Below are positions 27,771-36,828 of a stretch of DNA of 64,000 bases, piece after piece. Source of the DNA: Brachybacterium sacelli (lineage in GTDB: Bacteria; Actinomycetota; Actinomycetes; Actinomycetales; Dermabacteraceae). Position 1 is the stretch's first letter. Every line of letters starts with the position of its first letter. A model generated the notes under the pieces. The model was not told the DNA's origin. It searched no databases and saw nothing but the letters and a program-made list of their open reading frames with translations. Made by a program: the position numbers and the translations under genes. The DNA is taken from NCBI RefSeq assembly GCF_017876545.1, contig NZ_JAGIOD010000002.1:868001-932000 (forward strand), read 5' to 3'.

Positions 27771-27778
27771 GTGCACCT
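27771..27778 (+). promoter_or_regulatory. GTGCACCT motif before the VirB8-like gene
   Basis: GGCGGTGCACCTACC ends eight bases before the ATG at 27786, preceded by a GC hairpin (CCCC-GACC-GGGG near 27745-27760). It replaces any recognisable Shine-Dalgarno sequence. Confidence 0.45.
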
Positions 27779-27785
27779 ACCAGCC

Positions 27786-28478
27786 ATGAAGACTCCCGAC
27801 CTCACTAACTCTCGTTCCCGCCACCGTCTGATCGCTGTGCTCGCCGCTGCCGTGGCGGTCCTCGTGCTGACCGGGATCGGCGTCTACGGCCTCATCACCG
27901 GAACACCCACCCACGACCCAGGCAGCGACGGCGGGACCGAGCCCGAGCCAGTCGTCACCGCACCGAGCGATCCGGTCCCGACTACGACACCACGCCTGCC
28001 GACCGTGGCCGCCTCAGACGACCCGGAGACCTTCGCCCGCAACGTCGCGACCGCGCTGTTCGCCTGGGACACCGCCTCCGGGTTCATGCCCTTGGACTAC
28101 ACCTCGGTTATCCTCACCGTCGGCGATCCCTCGGGGGCCGAGCAGGCGGGGCTCGCCTCCGACATCGCCACCTACCTGCCGAACCGGGAGGCGTGGGTAG
28201 AGCTGCGCCATTACGCCACCGCCCAGCACCTGGCCATCGACGACGCCTACGTTCCCGACGCGTGGGATACGGCAGTCGAGCAGGCGCAGCCGGGCCAGCT
28301 CGCGCCGGGCACTGTGGCGTACACGATCGAGGGCACCCGCCACCGCGAAGGGCTCTGGAACGACGAACCGGTGAGGTCCGAGCACGCGGTGGCGTTCACG
28401 GTGTTCATCGTTTGCGGCCCGAGTTATGACACCTGCCACCTGCTGCGGTTGTCCGAACTCGACAACCCCCTCCGATAG
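27786..28478 (+). CDS. Membrane-anchored conjugation protein, VirB8/TcpC-like
   Basis: The 230-residue protein has a short basic N-terminus, one membrane helix (about residues 15-37, LIAVLAAAVAVLVLTGIGVY), a Thr/Pro-rich linker and a ~150-residue outer domain. This layout, and the position before the cell-wall hydrolase, match the VirB8-like bitopic proteins of Gram-positive type IV secretion systems. The ATG at 27786 is chosen because upstream in-frame sequence belongs to the parB-like gene. Sequence identity to VirB8 cannot be judged by eye. Confidence 0.6.
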   Translation: MKTPDLTNSRSRHRLIAVLAAAVAVLVLTGIGVYGLITGTPTHDPGSDGGTEPEPVVTAPSDPVPTTTPRLPTVAASDDPETFARNVATALFAWDTASGFMPLDYTSVILTVGDPSGAEQAGLASDIATYLPNREAWVELRHYATAQHLAIDDAYVPDAWDTAVEQAQPGQLAPGTVAYTIEGTRHREGLWNDEPVRSEHAVAFTVFIVCGPSYDTCHLLRLSELDNPLR

Positions 28479-28493
28479 GCGGGGTGATCGCTC

Positions 28494-30140
28494 GTGCTGA
28501 AGAAACTCGCCATTACCGCCCTCGCCTTGGTGTTCCTGGCGCCGTCGCTCGCGTTGGTCGGCGTCGGGGTGGTGATGAACCCCGCCGTCACCACCTCCTG
28601 CACCGTGGCAGGCACCAACGTCACGGTCGGCGACGTCCCCGACGAGCTGGAGGTCACCACCGCGAACGGCGAGACCTTCACGCTGAACAACACCCAGCTC
28701 ACGCACGCGGCGACAATCATCGAGACCGGCACCGGCATCGACGGCATCACCCGCGACGGGCTGGTGATCGCCCTGATGGCCGCGCTCACCGAATCCACCC
28801 TGCGGATGCTGTCCAACACCTCGACCTACCCCGAGTCAGCCGACTTCCCCAACGACGGCGACGGCTCCGACAACGACAGCCTCGGCCTGTTCCAGATGCG
28901 TCCCCAGTCCGGGTGGGGCACGGTCGCCAACCTCATGGACCCCGTCTACCAGGCTCGGGCGTTCTTCGGCGGACCCGACGGCCCGAACCACCCCTCACCG
29001 CGCGGACTGTTGGACATTCCCGGGTGGGAGGACATGGACAAAAGCGAGGCCGCCCAAGCCGTCGAAGTCTCCGCCCATCCGGACCGCTACCGGAATTACG
29101 AGCCCGTCGCCGAGACCATCCTGACCACCCTCACGAGCACCACCACGACAGCCAACGCCGTCAATGCGGGGACGTCGACCGGCGACACCGTGACTCCAGC
29201 GGCGACGGTGGCGGAGTCCTCGCGCGTAGTGTTCCCGCTGCCGGAAGCCACGTGGGTGCTCACCAGCGAGTTCGGTCCGCGGGTCCACCCAATCACCGGC
29301 GAAGAGTCGGTCCACACCGGCACGGACTTCGCCGCCCCCGACGGCACCCCGATTCTCGCGGTGGCTGATGGCACCGTCACCGTCGCCGAGTTCTCCGGCG
29401 GCTACGGCGGCCTTGTCGTCATCGAACACACCATCGCCGGGCAGACGGTCGCGACGGCCTATGGGCACATGTGGGAGACCGGCATCCACGTCCAACCTGG
29501 CGACACCGTGACCGCGGGCCAGCACATCGGTGATGTCGGCTCCTCCGGCAACAGCACGGGGCCGCATCTGCACTTCGAGGTCCGACCCGGCGGCACCAAC
29601 GGCGAGCACACCGACCCAGCTGCCTGGCTCAATGCGCATGATGCAGCCGACCTGCCCGAACCCGCCACCTACGCCCCGGCCGGCTGCGACACCGGCACCG
29701 AGACTCCCGGCGGCGCGCCCGATCCGGTCGACGGTGACCCTGACCGGATGGTCGATGACCCCACCAGCGACGGGCAGATCACCGCCCGCCTCCTGCACCT
29801 CTACACCCAGGGCAACGCCACCTTCCCCGACTCCTCCTGGGCCTGCTACTCACCGCGACCCGGCACGGTCTCCGAACACCCCTTGGGCCGCGCCTGCGAT
29901 CTAACGTTCGGCAACGCCATCGGCCAACGCCCCACACCAGCGCAACTCGAAGCCGGGTGGCAGGTCACGAACTGGATGAAAGACCACGCCGACGCCCTCG
30001 GCGTCGACTACCTGATCTGGCAAGACAAGATCTGGTCCCTCGCACGCGACGACGAAGGATGGCGCGACTACACCCGCGGGACGGATATCACGACCAAGCA
30101 CATCGACCACCTGCACGTCACCGTCCGGTCCGGGAGCTGA
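28494..30140 (+). CDS. Peptidoglycan hydrolase of the secretion system (M23 peptidase plus C-terminal domain)
   Basis: The 548-residue protein has a signal or anchor helix (residues 5-27). Next comes a lysozyme-like region with NDGDGSDNDSLGLFQMRPQ (about 120-140), typical of soluble lytic folds. The M23/LytM metallopeptidase domain follows, with HTGTDFAAPDGTP and HLHFEV (about 265-375). The C-terminal domain (from about 430) ends in WQDKIWS and HIDHLHVTV and resembles the ARB_07466-type domain. It would open the cell wall for the transfer channel, as VirB1/CwlT proteins do. GTG 28494 follows the previous stop by 15 bp. Confidence 0.88.
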   Translation: MLKKLAITALALVFLAPSLALVGVGVVMNPAVTTSCTVAGTNVTVGDVPDELEVTTANGETFTLNNTQLTHAATIIETGTGIDGITRDGLVIALMAALTESTLRMLSNTSTYPESADFPNDGDGSDNDSLGLFQMRPQSGWGTVANLMDPVYQARAFFGGPDGPNHPSPRGLLDIPGWEDMDKSEAAQAVEVSAHPDRYRNYEPVAETILTTLTSTTTTANAVNAGTSTGDTVTPAATVAESSRVVFPLPEATWVLTSEFGPRVHPITGEESVHTGTDFAAPDGTPILAVADGTVTVAEFSGGYGGLVVIEHTIAGQTVATAYGHMWETGIHVQPGDTVTAGQHIGDVGSSGNSTGPHLHFEVRPGGTNGEHTDPAAWLNAHDAADLPEPATYAPAGCDTGTETPGGAPDPVDGDPDRMVDDPTSDGQITARLLHLYTQGNATFPDSSWACYSPRPGTVSEHPLGRACDLTFGNAIGQRPTPAQLEAGWQVTNWMKDHADALGVDYLIWQDKIWSLARDDEGWRDYTRGTDITTKHIDHLHVTVRSGS

Positions 30141-30145
30141 GCGGC

Positions 30146-30412
30146 ATGGATGTGTTCCCCGACTTCGAGGGCCTGAGCGGGATCGGTGACCTACGCGAGG
30201 TCATCGGTGCACTGCTGACCTTCGTGCTCATCACCGCGGTACTGATGCTCATCGTCTGCGCCATCATCTGGGCCATCGCCGCCGCGAACGGCAACCATGC
30301 TGCCGCCACCAAGGCACGTATCGGCGCCTGGACCGCCCTCGGCGCCGCGGTCCTGGCCGGCGGCGGAGTGGCGTGGATGAACTGGCTCATCGACCTCGGC
30401 CAGCAACTCTGA
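30146..30412 (+). CDS. DUF6112-type small membrane protein, first copy
   Basis: The 88-residue protein has an acidic start (MDVFPDFEGLSGIGDLREV) and two membrane helices (about residues 22-46 and 60-84). It is similar in length and layout to the product at 30535 (compare LSGIGDLREVIGALLTF with LPGIAQLRTIVGAVMTI). The two-helix plan resembles VirB2/TrbC pilin-like subunits. DUF6112 membership is my recognition of the pattern, not a search. Confidence 0.65.
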   Translation: MDVFPDFEGLSGIGDLREVIGALLTFVLITAVLMLIVCAIIWAIAAANGNHAAATKARIGAWTALGAAVLAGGGVAWMNWLIDLGQQL

Positions 30413-30464
30413 CCTCCGCACTCACCCTCGAACCCGTGGCGTCCGCTGCGTCGTGGGGCGGACG

Positions 30465-30534
30465 GTGCACCTGACCGACGAACCCATCCGCGTTCCCCGC
30501 CTCTCGGGCGGGTCCGGTCGTCAGGAGACCCACC
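30465..30534 (+). promoter_or_regulatory. GTGCACCT motif plus hairpins in the 122-bp gap before 30535
   Basis: GGACGGTGCACCTGACC is followed by a hairpin CCGCC-TCTC-GGGCGG (about 30498-30511) and by GTCAGGAG. In the latter, GTCAGG can pair back with CCTGAC of the motif and cover the ribosome site of the GTG at 30535. The plan is the same as at 25802. Confidence 0.45.
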
Positions 30535-30846
30535 GTGTTCGATCTCATCACCGTCCTGCCAGCACTCATGCCGATGGACATCAACATCGACCCCAACAGC
30601 GACGGCCTGCCCGGCATCGCCCAACTGCGCACCATCGTCGGCGCCGTCATGACCATCGGCCTCATCCTGTCCGTCCTGGCCCTGATCATCTCGGCGATCG
30701 TGTGGGGCTTCGGCGCCAACTCCTCCAACCCCCACCTCGCGGGCCGGGGCAAGGTCGGCGTCCTCGTCTCCTGCGGCGCGGCAGTGATCTGCGGCGCGTC
30801 CGTCACGTTGATCAACTTCTTCTGGGACGTCGGCCAGCAGGTCTGA
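30535..30846 (+). CDS. DUF6112-type small membrane protein, second copy
   Basis: The 103-residue protein has two membrane helices (about residues 33-58 and 72-98) with a small basic loop (NPHLAGRGKVG). It is a paralogue of the 30146 product. GTG 30535 follows a hairpin leader. The pair probably forms small multi-copy subunits of the transfer channel (inference from VirB2-like size and topology). Confidence 0.65.
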   Translation: MFDLITVLPALMPMDINIDPNSDGLPGIAQLRTIVGAVMTIGLILSVLALIISAIVWGFGANSSNPHLAGRGKVGVLVSCGAAVICGASVTLINFFWDVGQQV

Positions 30847-30880
30847 CCCACCCACCAACTCGATCTGAGGAGTGATTGCG

Positions 30881-32341
30881 GTGGGTGTGTGCGACGTCCC
30901 CATCATCTCGTCCGTCTGCGACACCGCCGGCGAAGCCGCCGCGTCCCTGGTCGCGGCGCCGTTCGACTGGCTCGCCCAAGCCATGGGCGCCGCGGCCGGC
31001 TGGTTGTTCGAGGCCGTCTGGTCCGTCTTCGACACCACCACCCTCGTAGACGTCACCCGTGAGGAGTACGTGGCGGTCTACAACATCCTGTTCGGCATCG
31101 CGGTCTTCGTGATGCTGATCTTCTTCTGCCTCCAGCTCATCACCGGACTCATCCGCCGCGACCCCACCGCCCTGTCCCGCGCCGCACTTGGCTTGGCGAA
31201 GTCCGTGCTCGGCTCGTTCGTCGTCATCACCCTGACCGCGCTGCTGTTGGAGATCGTCGATCAACTCTGCATCGGGATCATCCAGGCCGCCGGGGAGACC
31301 ACCGAGTCCATGGGCGACAAGATCACCCTGCTCGCCGCCGGGCTGGTCGGAATCAACATCGCCGCACCGGGCGTGGGGGCGATCATCACGATTTTCCTCG
31401 CCGGCCTCGCCATCGCCGCAGCCGCCATCGTCTGGCTCTCCCTCCTCGTCCGCAAAGCCCTGCTGCTGGTCGCGATCGTGCTCGCACCGCTCGCGTTCTC
31501 CGGAGCCTCGTGGGATGCCACGCGGGGCTGGATCGGCAAGTGGGCCATGTTCGTCATCGCGCTGATCTGTTCGAAGTTGGTCCTGGTCGTTATGTTCCTG
31601 GTCGCCATCACGCAGGTGTCTGCGCCGATCGATGGGGACCTGTCCTCGGTCAGTGACCCGATCGCCGGGATCGTGCTCATGGCGATGGCCGCCTTCGCGC
31701 CTTACCTCACGTACAAGTTCCTGTCGTTCGTCGGCTTCGACATGTACCACGCCATCGGGTCCGAGCAGGACGCCAAGAACGCCCTCAACCGGCCCGTCCC
31801 CACGCCGACCAAGCCGGCCGGCGACGGACCGAAGAAAGTCCTCGACAGCGGTGGTGAGGGCAGCAAGACCGGTGGCGGCGGTGGCGGCGGAGGTGGGGGT
31901 GAGAAGAATCCGCCCCAGCCGAAGAACCCCGCATCCCAGGCCTCTGAGAGCACCGCAGGAGCAGGCAGAGGTAAAGCTGCCGCTGGGGCTGGAGGAGGCA
32001 AAGCCGCCGCAGGCGGGTCCGTGGGAGCTGGCGCGAGCGGCGGAGCAGGGGCAAGCGCCGGTGCGGGCGCGGCGGCCGGTCCCGCCGCGGCGGCAGTTGT
32101 GGCAGCGAAAGTCGCCAAGGACGCCGCCACCGCCGGACCCAAGGCCGGCAAAGCCCTCGGCGGCCAAGGCGAGACCGCCACGGACTCCGCCGCTCAGACC
32201 GGAAGCACGCCACCGCCAGCGGCGCAGAAACCGCAGCCGTCCACTTCTGCACCGAAGACCCCGTCCTCGGGGCCGTCGCAGCCGACTCCGCGTCCGCCGA
32301 AGCAGCCGCCGCCGGCGCCCAAGCCGACCGGGAAGGAGTGA
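30881..32341 (+). CDS. VirB6/TrbL-like polytopic channel protein
   Basis: The 486-residue protein has about six membrane helices between residues 20 and 290 (for example VAVYNILFGIAVFVMLIFF), followed by ~190 residues of low-complexity Gly/Ala/Pro/Lys sequence including a run of ten glycines. This matches TrbL/VirB6 proteins, which form the inner-membrane channel. GTG 30881, eight bases after GAGGAG, is preferred to the GTG at 30872, which would overlap that site. The disordered tail may contact the VirB4/VirD4 ATPases. Confidence 0.8.
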   Translation: MGVCDVPIISSVCDTAGEAAASLVAAPFDWLAQAMGAAAGWLFEAVWSVFDTTTLVDVTREEYVAVYNILFGIAVFVMLIFFCLQLITGLIRRDPTALSRAALGLAKSVLGSFVVITLTALLLEIVDQLCIGIIQAAGETTESMGDKITLLAAGLVGINIAAPGVGAIITIFLAGLAIAAAAIVWLSLLVRKALLLVAIVLAPLAFSGASWDATRGWIGKWAMFVIALICSKLVLVVMFLVAITQVSAPIDGDLSSVSDPIAGIVLMAMAAFAPYLTYKFLSFVGFDMYHAIGSEQDAKNALNRPVPTPTKPAGDGPKKVLDSGGEGSKTGGGGGGGGGGEKNPPQPKNPASQASESTAGAGRGKAAAGAGGGKAAAGGSVGAGASGGAGASAGAGAAAGPAAAAVVAAKVAKDAATAGPKAGKALGGQGETATDSAAQTGSTPPPAAQKPQPSTSAPKTPSSGPSQPTPRPPKQPPPAPKPTGKE

Positions 32342-32347
32342 GCGGTC

Positions 32348-33817
32348 GTGTCTACAACGAAGAACGAACGCACAGTGTCGTCGGAGCTGGTGCCGGTCAA
32401 ATTCTCCCGCCTCACCCGCCGCGGCATCCTGTTGGGATTGTCGCTGGCCCAGCTCATCACCCTGGCTATCGGCATCCTTGCGATCGTCGGCGCTCTCTAC
32501 GCCGGCGGCGGCATCCTGCTGGCCTACACCGCACCCGTCTGGGTGCCCGCCGCCGCCCTGACCTGGATACCCATCGCCGGGCGCCCAGCAGTGGAGTGGC
32601 TGCCGGTCGCGTTCTGGTGGCTCTGGCGCACCACCGGCGGGCAGCTCCTGTACCGGCGGCGGATCGTGACACCACGCCCGGCCGGGACCCTCGCGCTGCC
32701 CGGCGACATGTCCCGGCTCCGCGAGTACACCGACCCAGAAACGAACGCCGGGATGATCCACGACCCTCACCAGCAGACGTTGACGGTGGTGTGTGAGGTG
32801 TCGCATCCGGCGTTCGTGCTGCTCGACCCGGGTGAGCAGGAACGCCGGGTCACCTCCTGGGGCCGCGTCCTGGCCACCGTATGCCGATCCGGGCGCATCG
32901 CCACCCTCCAAGTACTGGAGCGCACGCTGCCGGATTCCGGGACCGGGCTCGCCGAGTGGTGGGCGACCCACGGCACCGACGATGACTCCTGGGCCTCCAC
33001 CACCTACGCCGAACTCATCGAGCGGGCCGGCCCGGCCGGGGAACGCCACGCGACCACGCTGTCCCTGAGCTTGGACATAAAGAACGCCGCCCGGCAGATC
33101 AGGACCGCCGGCAGTGGCATTCGCGGCGGCGCCGCCGTCCTCCGACAAGAGATGAGCACGCTGGTCGCCGCCCTGCGCTCAGCCGACCTGACCCCATCGG
33201 GGTGGCTGACCCCAGGGCAGATCGCGGTCATCCTCCGCGGTGCGTACGACCCGGCCATCGCCGCGACCTTGGCGCGCCACGGCGAACTCGGGCAGAACCT
33301 CGCCACCGCCGGCCCCGTCGCCGTCAACGAATCCTGGACGAGGCTACGCACCGACTCGGCCCACCACGCGGTGCTGTGGGTCTCCGAGTGGCCGCGCTCG
33401 ATGGTCTACCCCGGCTTCCTATCCCCGGTACTGCTCTCCACCGGCATCCAGCGAAGCTTCTCGCTGATCTGCACCCCGATGCGCTCCGACCAAGCCGCCC
33501 GGGACATCCGCAAGAAGAAGGTTGAGAACATCTCCAACCATGCCCAACGGGCGAAAATCGGGCAGATCGAAGACGCCGCTCAAACGGCCGAGTACCAGGA
33601 CGTGCTCCAGCAGGAGGCCGATCTGACCGCCGGCCACGGCGTGCTGCGCTACACCGGTCTCATTAGCGTCTCCGCCCCGACGGTCGAGGAGCTGGACGCG
33701 GCCGTGGCGGCGCTCGAGCAGGCCGCGATCCAAGCCTCATGTGAGACCCGGCTGCTGGTCGGGCAGCAGGCCGCCGCCTTCACTGCCGCCGCGTTGCCGC
33801 TGTGCCGCCGCATCTGA
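32348..33817 (+). CDS. SCO6880-family type IV secretion protein
   Basis: The 489-residue protein has two membrane helices near the N-terminus (about residues 30-75, separated by GGGILLAYTAPVW) and a long soluble domain. The domain includes the LPGDMSRLREYTDPETNAGM segment and the CTPMRSDQAARDIRKKKVE region seen in SCO6880-type proteins. These correspond to the PrgI/VirB3 plus N-terminal VirB4 part of other systems. The true ATPase is encoded separately two genes later, so this is a split VirB3-VirB4 layout. Confidence 0.85.
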   Translation: MSTTKNERTVSSELVPVKFSRLTRRGILLGLSLAQLITLAIGILAIVGALYAGGGILLAYTAPVWVPAAALTWIPIAGRPAVEWLPVAFWWLWRTTGGQLLYRRRIVTPRPAGTLALPGDMSRLREYTDPETNAGMIHDPHQQTLTVVCEVSHPAFVLLDPGEQERRVTSWGRVLATVCRSGRIATLQVLERTLPDSGTGLAEWWATHGTDDDSWASTTYAELIERAGPAGERHATTLSLSLDIKNAARQIRTAGSGIRGGAAVLRQEMSTLVAALRSADLTPSGWLTPGQIAVILRGAYDPAIAATLARHGELGQNLATAGPVAVNESWTRLRTDSAHHAVLWVSEWPRSMVYPGFLSPVLLSTGIQRSFSLICTPMRSDQAARDIRKKKVENISNHAQRAKIGQIEDAAQTAEYQDVLQQEADLTAGHGVLRYTGLISVSAPTVEELDAAVAALEQAAIQASCETRLLVGQQAAAFTAAALPLCRRI

Positions 33818-33850
33818 CGGGACGCCTGTGCCAGTCGTGTGGCCGGGCCG

Positions 33851-33911
33851 GTGCACCTGACCAGCGACCCCGGACGTCGGGGCTCCCGCTCTTCGTCATT
33901 GGAGGCAGCTC
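33851..33911 (+). promoter_or_regulatory. GTGCACCT motif and GC hairpin before 33912
   Basis: GCCGGTGCACCTGACC (33846-33861) is followed by CCCCG-GACGT-CGGGG (about 33868-33882), then GGAGG eight bases before the ATG at 33912. It is another member of the recurring leader element of the operon. Confidence 0.45.
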
Positions 33912-34781
33912 ATGCCCACGTTCCACGACCCACTCTCCGATGCCGCCGAAGCATCCGAAGCGCTGCGCGGCCTGGCCCACGCCAGCCGGGTCTTCGACAG
34001 CCCGGCCGACACCTACACGGTCTTCGGGGAACTCGCTTCCGGTGTCCGTTCGCTGCGGCAGGTGCTCGACCAGCTCGCTACCACACACCTGGCCCATCAG
34101 GACCGCGCGTTCGATGACAACGGCAACCACGCGGCGGGGGCGGCCGATGCCCTGTCCGCCGCTGACGAGCTGCACCAGGCCGGCAACCTCCTGGACCAAG
34201 CGTATGACCGACTCGATGCGGCGTTCTCCCATTCGGGGCGAATCGCCTGGCACCCCGAACCCACCCTGTCGGAGTCCCTCGAACACCAGGGAGCAACCGA
34301 GAAGCCCGTCTCGCGGCGATGGATCAGCGTCGTGTTCCTCCAAGGCCATGAGGCCGACGACGTGCTGGACCTGATCGACCGCGACGGCCCCGACGCGGCA
34401 ATCGAGCACCTTGAGGCCTTCGACTACGGGGATGAGACGACCGACGCCGCCCTGGAGAACGGGTACGTCTACGACGAACCCCCAACCGACGCACTCGACC
34501 GGGTCGTGACCGAGGGCGACTACACCCTCACCTACAACCCGGCGATGGGGCACGTCAGCCTCCTGCGCTCCCATACTGTCTCGCCCGATCCGGCGCTGGA
34601 CGACGCCGACGTGATGCCCGCGCGCGAGGCCATCGCCGGCATCGGTGCCCTCGACCCGAGCGCACGCGCCACCACTGCGGGGACGGCGCCGGCGCGGCGC
34701 ACGTCGGCGGTGGCGGAGAAAGATTGGTTCGCCGGCCCGGCCCGGTCGACCACATCTGCGGGGCGGGGGCTGTCCCTGTGA
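33912..34781 (+). CDS. Hypothetical transfer-operon protein (289 aa)
   Basis: I do not recognise the family. The first 130 residues are helical and contain FGELASGVRSLRQVLDQLATTHL, a segment reminiscent of the coiled region of small helical adaptor proteins. A more beta-like part (WISVVFLQGHEADDVLDLID) follows near residue 137, and the last 60 residues are low-complexity. There is no signal peptide or membrane helix, so it is probably cytoplasmic. It sits between SCO6880-like and virB4, and its stop overlaps the virB4 GTG, which suggests an accessory role in the secretion ATPase complex. Confidence 0.6.
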   Translation: MPTFHDPLSDAAEASEALRGLAHASRVFDSPADTYTVFGELASGVRSLRQVLDQLATTHLAHQDRAFDDNGNHAAGAADALSAADELHQAGNLLDQAYDRLDAAFSHSGRIAWHPEPTLSESLEHQGATEKPVSRRWISVVFLQGHEADDVLDLIDRDGPDAAIEHLEAFDYGDETTDAALENGYVYDEPPTDALDRVVTEGDYTLTYNPAMGHVSLLRSHTVSPDPALDDADVMPAREAIAGIGALDPSARATTAGTAPARRTSAVAEKDWFAGPARSTTSAGRGLSL

Positions 34782-36271
34782 GCCGCCAGGAGCCAGAGCG
34801 CCTGCACACCTCTGTTCTGGTCGCCCCAGCGAAGGAGCGCCGCCGACTGCGCAAGCAACGTCGCGAGGCGGCCGCGAAGCTCCAGGCCGAGCAACACCGC
34901 GCCGAGACGGCGACAGCGAAAGCCAAAGCGGAGGCAGAGAGCGCCGAACGCCGCGCAACGACCTACCTGCCCGCGGCTGGGGAGCCCAGCCCGGCGGCCC
35001 TGCGCACCCCGGGCCGGTTCCGGCTTCCACGACATCAGGACACGTCGGCGACCCTTGCCGGGGCATACCCCTTCGTCGCCGAAGGCGGCCTCGGCGCCGA
35101 CGGGGTATTCGTCGGCCAAGACCTCTACTCCGGAGGGTCGTTCGTCTATGACCCGTGGGTGCTCTATGCCCGCGGGATCATCACCGCCCCCAACGTCGTG
35201 CTCGCCGGGATCGTGGGCTCCGGCAAATCGTCCCTGGCGAAGTCCCTCTACACCCGCAGCCTCCCGTTCGGGCGGCGTGTGTATGTGCCTGGTGATCCCA
35301 AGGGCGAGCACACCGCCGTCGCTGAAGCGGTCGGCGGGCGGGCGATCGTCCTCGGGCACGGCCTCAACACCAGGCTCAACCCCCTCGATGAGGGACACCG
35401 GCCCTCCGGATTCTCGGATGAGCAGTGGGCCACCACGGTCGCCTCCCGGCGCCGTGACCTCATCGGGGCACTGGCCGAGACCGTGCTGGGACGGGGGTTG
35501 ACGCCGTTGGAGCACACCGCGATCGACCTGGCCCTCACGCAGACAGTGCAGGAGAACACGGTGCCGATCCTGCCGATGGTCGTCGACCGCATCCTCATGC
35601 CCAACGCCGACGCCGATGACGGCAGGTTGGCCGAGGACGGCCGGCTCGTCGGCCACGCCCTGCGCCGCCTGGTGGCCGGTGACCTCGCGGGCCTATTCGA
35701 CGGACCCTCGACCGTGGCGTTCGATCCCGCCCTGCCGATGATCTCGCTCGACCTGTCCCGCGTGACGGAAAACGCCACGCTCATGTCGGTGTTGATGACG
35801 TGCTCGTCGGCGTGGATGGAATCGGCCCTGCTGGACCCGGCCGGTGGGCAACGCTGGGTGATCTACGACGAAGCCTGGCGGCTGATGTCCCACCCTGCCC
35901 TGCTGCGCCGGATGGATGCGCACTGGCGGCTGGCGCGGCATTACGGGATCGCGAACATGCTGATCTTCCACAAGCTCTCCGACCTCGACAACGTCGGCGA
36001 CGCCGGCTCCGCCATGCGCTCCCTGGCCAACAGCCTCCTAGCCAATGCCGAGACCCGAATCGTCTACCGGCAAGAATCCGATCAGCTCGGACCCACCGCC
36101 CACGCGCTGGGCCTCACCGGCACCGAGCAGACGCTCCTCCCGAGCTTGAGTGTCGGACAAGGGCTCTGGCGGATCAAGGACAGGGCCTTCGTGACCCAGC
36201 ACCAGCTGCATCCCGCTGAGCTGGAACTGTTCGACACCAGTTCGCGACTCACCTCGGGAGTGACGGGATGA
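34778..36271 (+). CDS. VirB4/TraC-like conjugation ATPase
   Basis: The 497-residue protein has a coiled, Arg/Ala-rich N-terminus (residues 15-60) and an AAA+/HerA-type ATPase domain with Walker A GIVGSGKSS (about residue 150) and Walker B WVIYDEAW (about 370). The C-terminal LANAETRIVYRQ and GQGLWRIKDRAF segments are typical of VirB4. It powers assembly and substrate movement. The GTG at 34778 overlaps the upstream stop. It lacks the N-terminal VirB4 half, which SCO6880-like supplies. Confidence 0.88.
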   Translation: MSRQEPERLHTSVLVAPAKERRRLRKQRREAAAKLQAEQHRAETATAKAKAEAESAERRATTYLPAAGEPSPAALRTPGRFRLPRHQDTSATLAGAYPFVAEGGLGADGVFVGQDLYSGGSFVYDPWVLYARGIITAPNVVLAGIVGSGKSSLAKSLYTRSLPFGRRVYVPGDPKGEHTAVAEAVGGRAIVLGHGLNTRLNPLDEGHRPSGFSDEQWATTVASRRRDLIGALAETVLGRGLTPLEHTAIDLALTQTVQENTVPILPMVVDRILMPNADADDGRLAEDGRLVGHALRRLVAGDLAGLFDGPSTVAFDPALPMISLDLSRVTENATLMSVLMTCSSAWMESALLDPAGGQRWVIYDEAWRLMSHPALLRRMDAHWRLARHYGIANMLIFHKLSDLDNVGDAGSAMRSLANSLLANAETRIVYRQESDQLGPTAHALGLTGTEQTLLPSLSVGQGLWRIKDRAFVTQHQLHPAELELFDTSSRLTSGVTG

Positions 36272-36828
36272 ACCGCAAACAGTCCCGGCGCGCCACCTGG
36301 CAGGAATCCGCAGAGACCCCGGTCGTGCTGACACACATCATCATCAACGTGGCCGAGACCGGCGCGCTGGACGTCACCGTCGACGGTGCCCAGTACCCGC
36401 CGCCGCAGGAAGGCATCGACTGGACTCGTAGCACCTTCGGGGCCCTGCTGGATGCCATCACCGTCGAACGCACGATCGCCGTGCGCGTCGAGATCCACGA
36501 GACCGACGGGAGCGTCTTCACCGACATCATCCGCGCACGCCGCCGCACCACACCCCCGCCGCCCAAGACCGATCCCACGGGCCAACGGGGCAGGCGCAGC
36601 AAGAAGGCGCGAGAGCCCAGACTGGTCGAGGTCACCGCGGACGGGTTCGTGCCCGGTGAGGACGTAGCCGTCGCGGCCATCGTCTCCCACACCGATGCCA
36701 CCGGCACCGGCGCTGCGCGGACTCTCCTCGACAAAGGTCAACTTGCATCGGTGCTGCGTGACGGCATGGGCGAGGTCGTGTTGTTCGGCCGGGTCTCTGG
36801 TACCACGCATGTTCGGCGGCTGCCGTGA
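36268..36828 (+). CDS. Hypothetical transfer-operon protein (186 aa)
   Basis: The protein overlaps virB4 (ATGA) and the virD4 GTG, so it is translated as part of that set. Residues ~20-95 form a probable small beta domain (VLTHIIINVAETGALDVTVDG), followed by a basic Pro/Arg/Lys linker (about 95-125) and a second small domain with ALAAIVSHTDATGTG-like content (about 130-160). No membrane helix or signal peptide is seen. It lies between the two conjugation ATPases, so it may bridge or regulate them. No family is recognised. Confidence 0.6.
   Translation: MNRKQSRRATWQESAETPVVLTHIIINVAETGALDVTVDGAQYPPPQEGIDWTRSTFGALLDAITVERTIAVRVEIHETDGSVFTDIIRARRRTTPPPPKTDPTGQRGRRSKKAREPRLVEVTADGFVPGEDVAVAAIVSHTDATGTGAARTLLDKGQLASVLRDGMGEVVLFGRVSGTTHVRRLP

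Noticed and set aside
30812..33148. Very long minus-strand ORF (778 codons) under the transfer genes
   Set aside because: It is antisense to VirB6-like and SCO6880-like genes. Its translation is low-complexity Arg/Gly/Asp with no domain, a usual product of high GC third positions.
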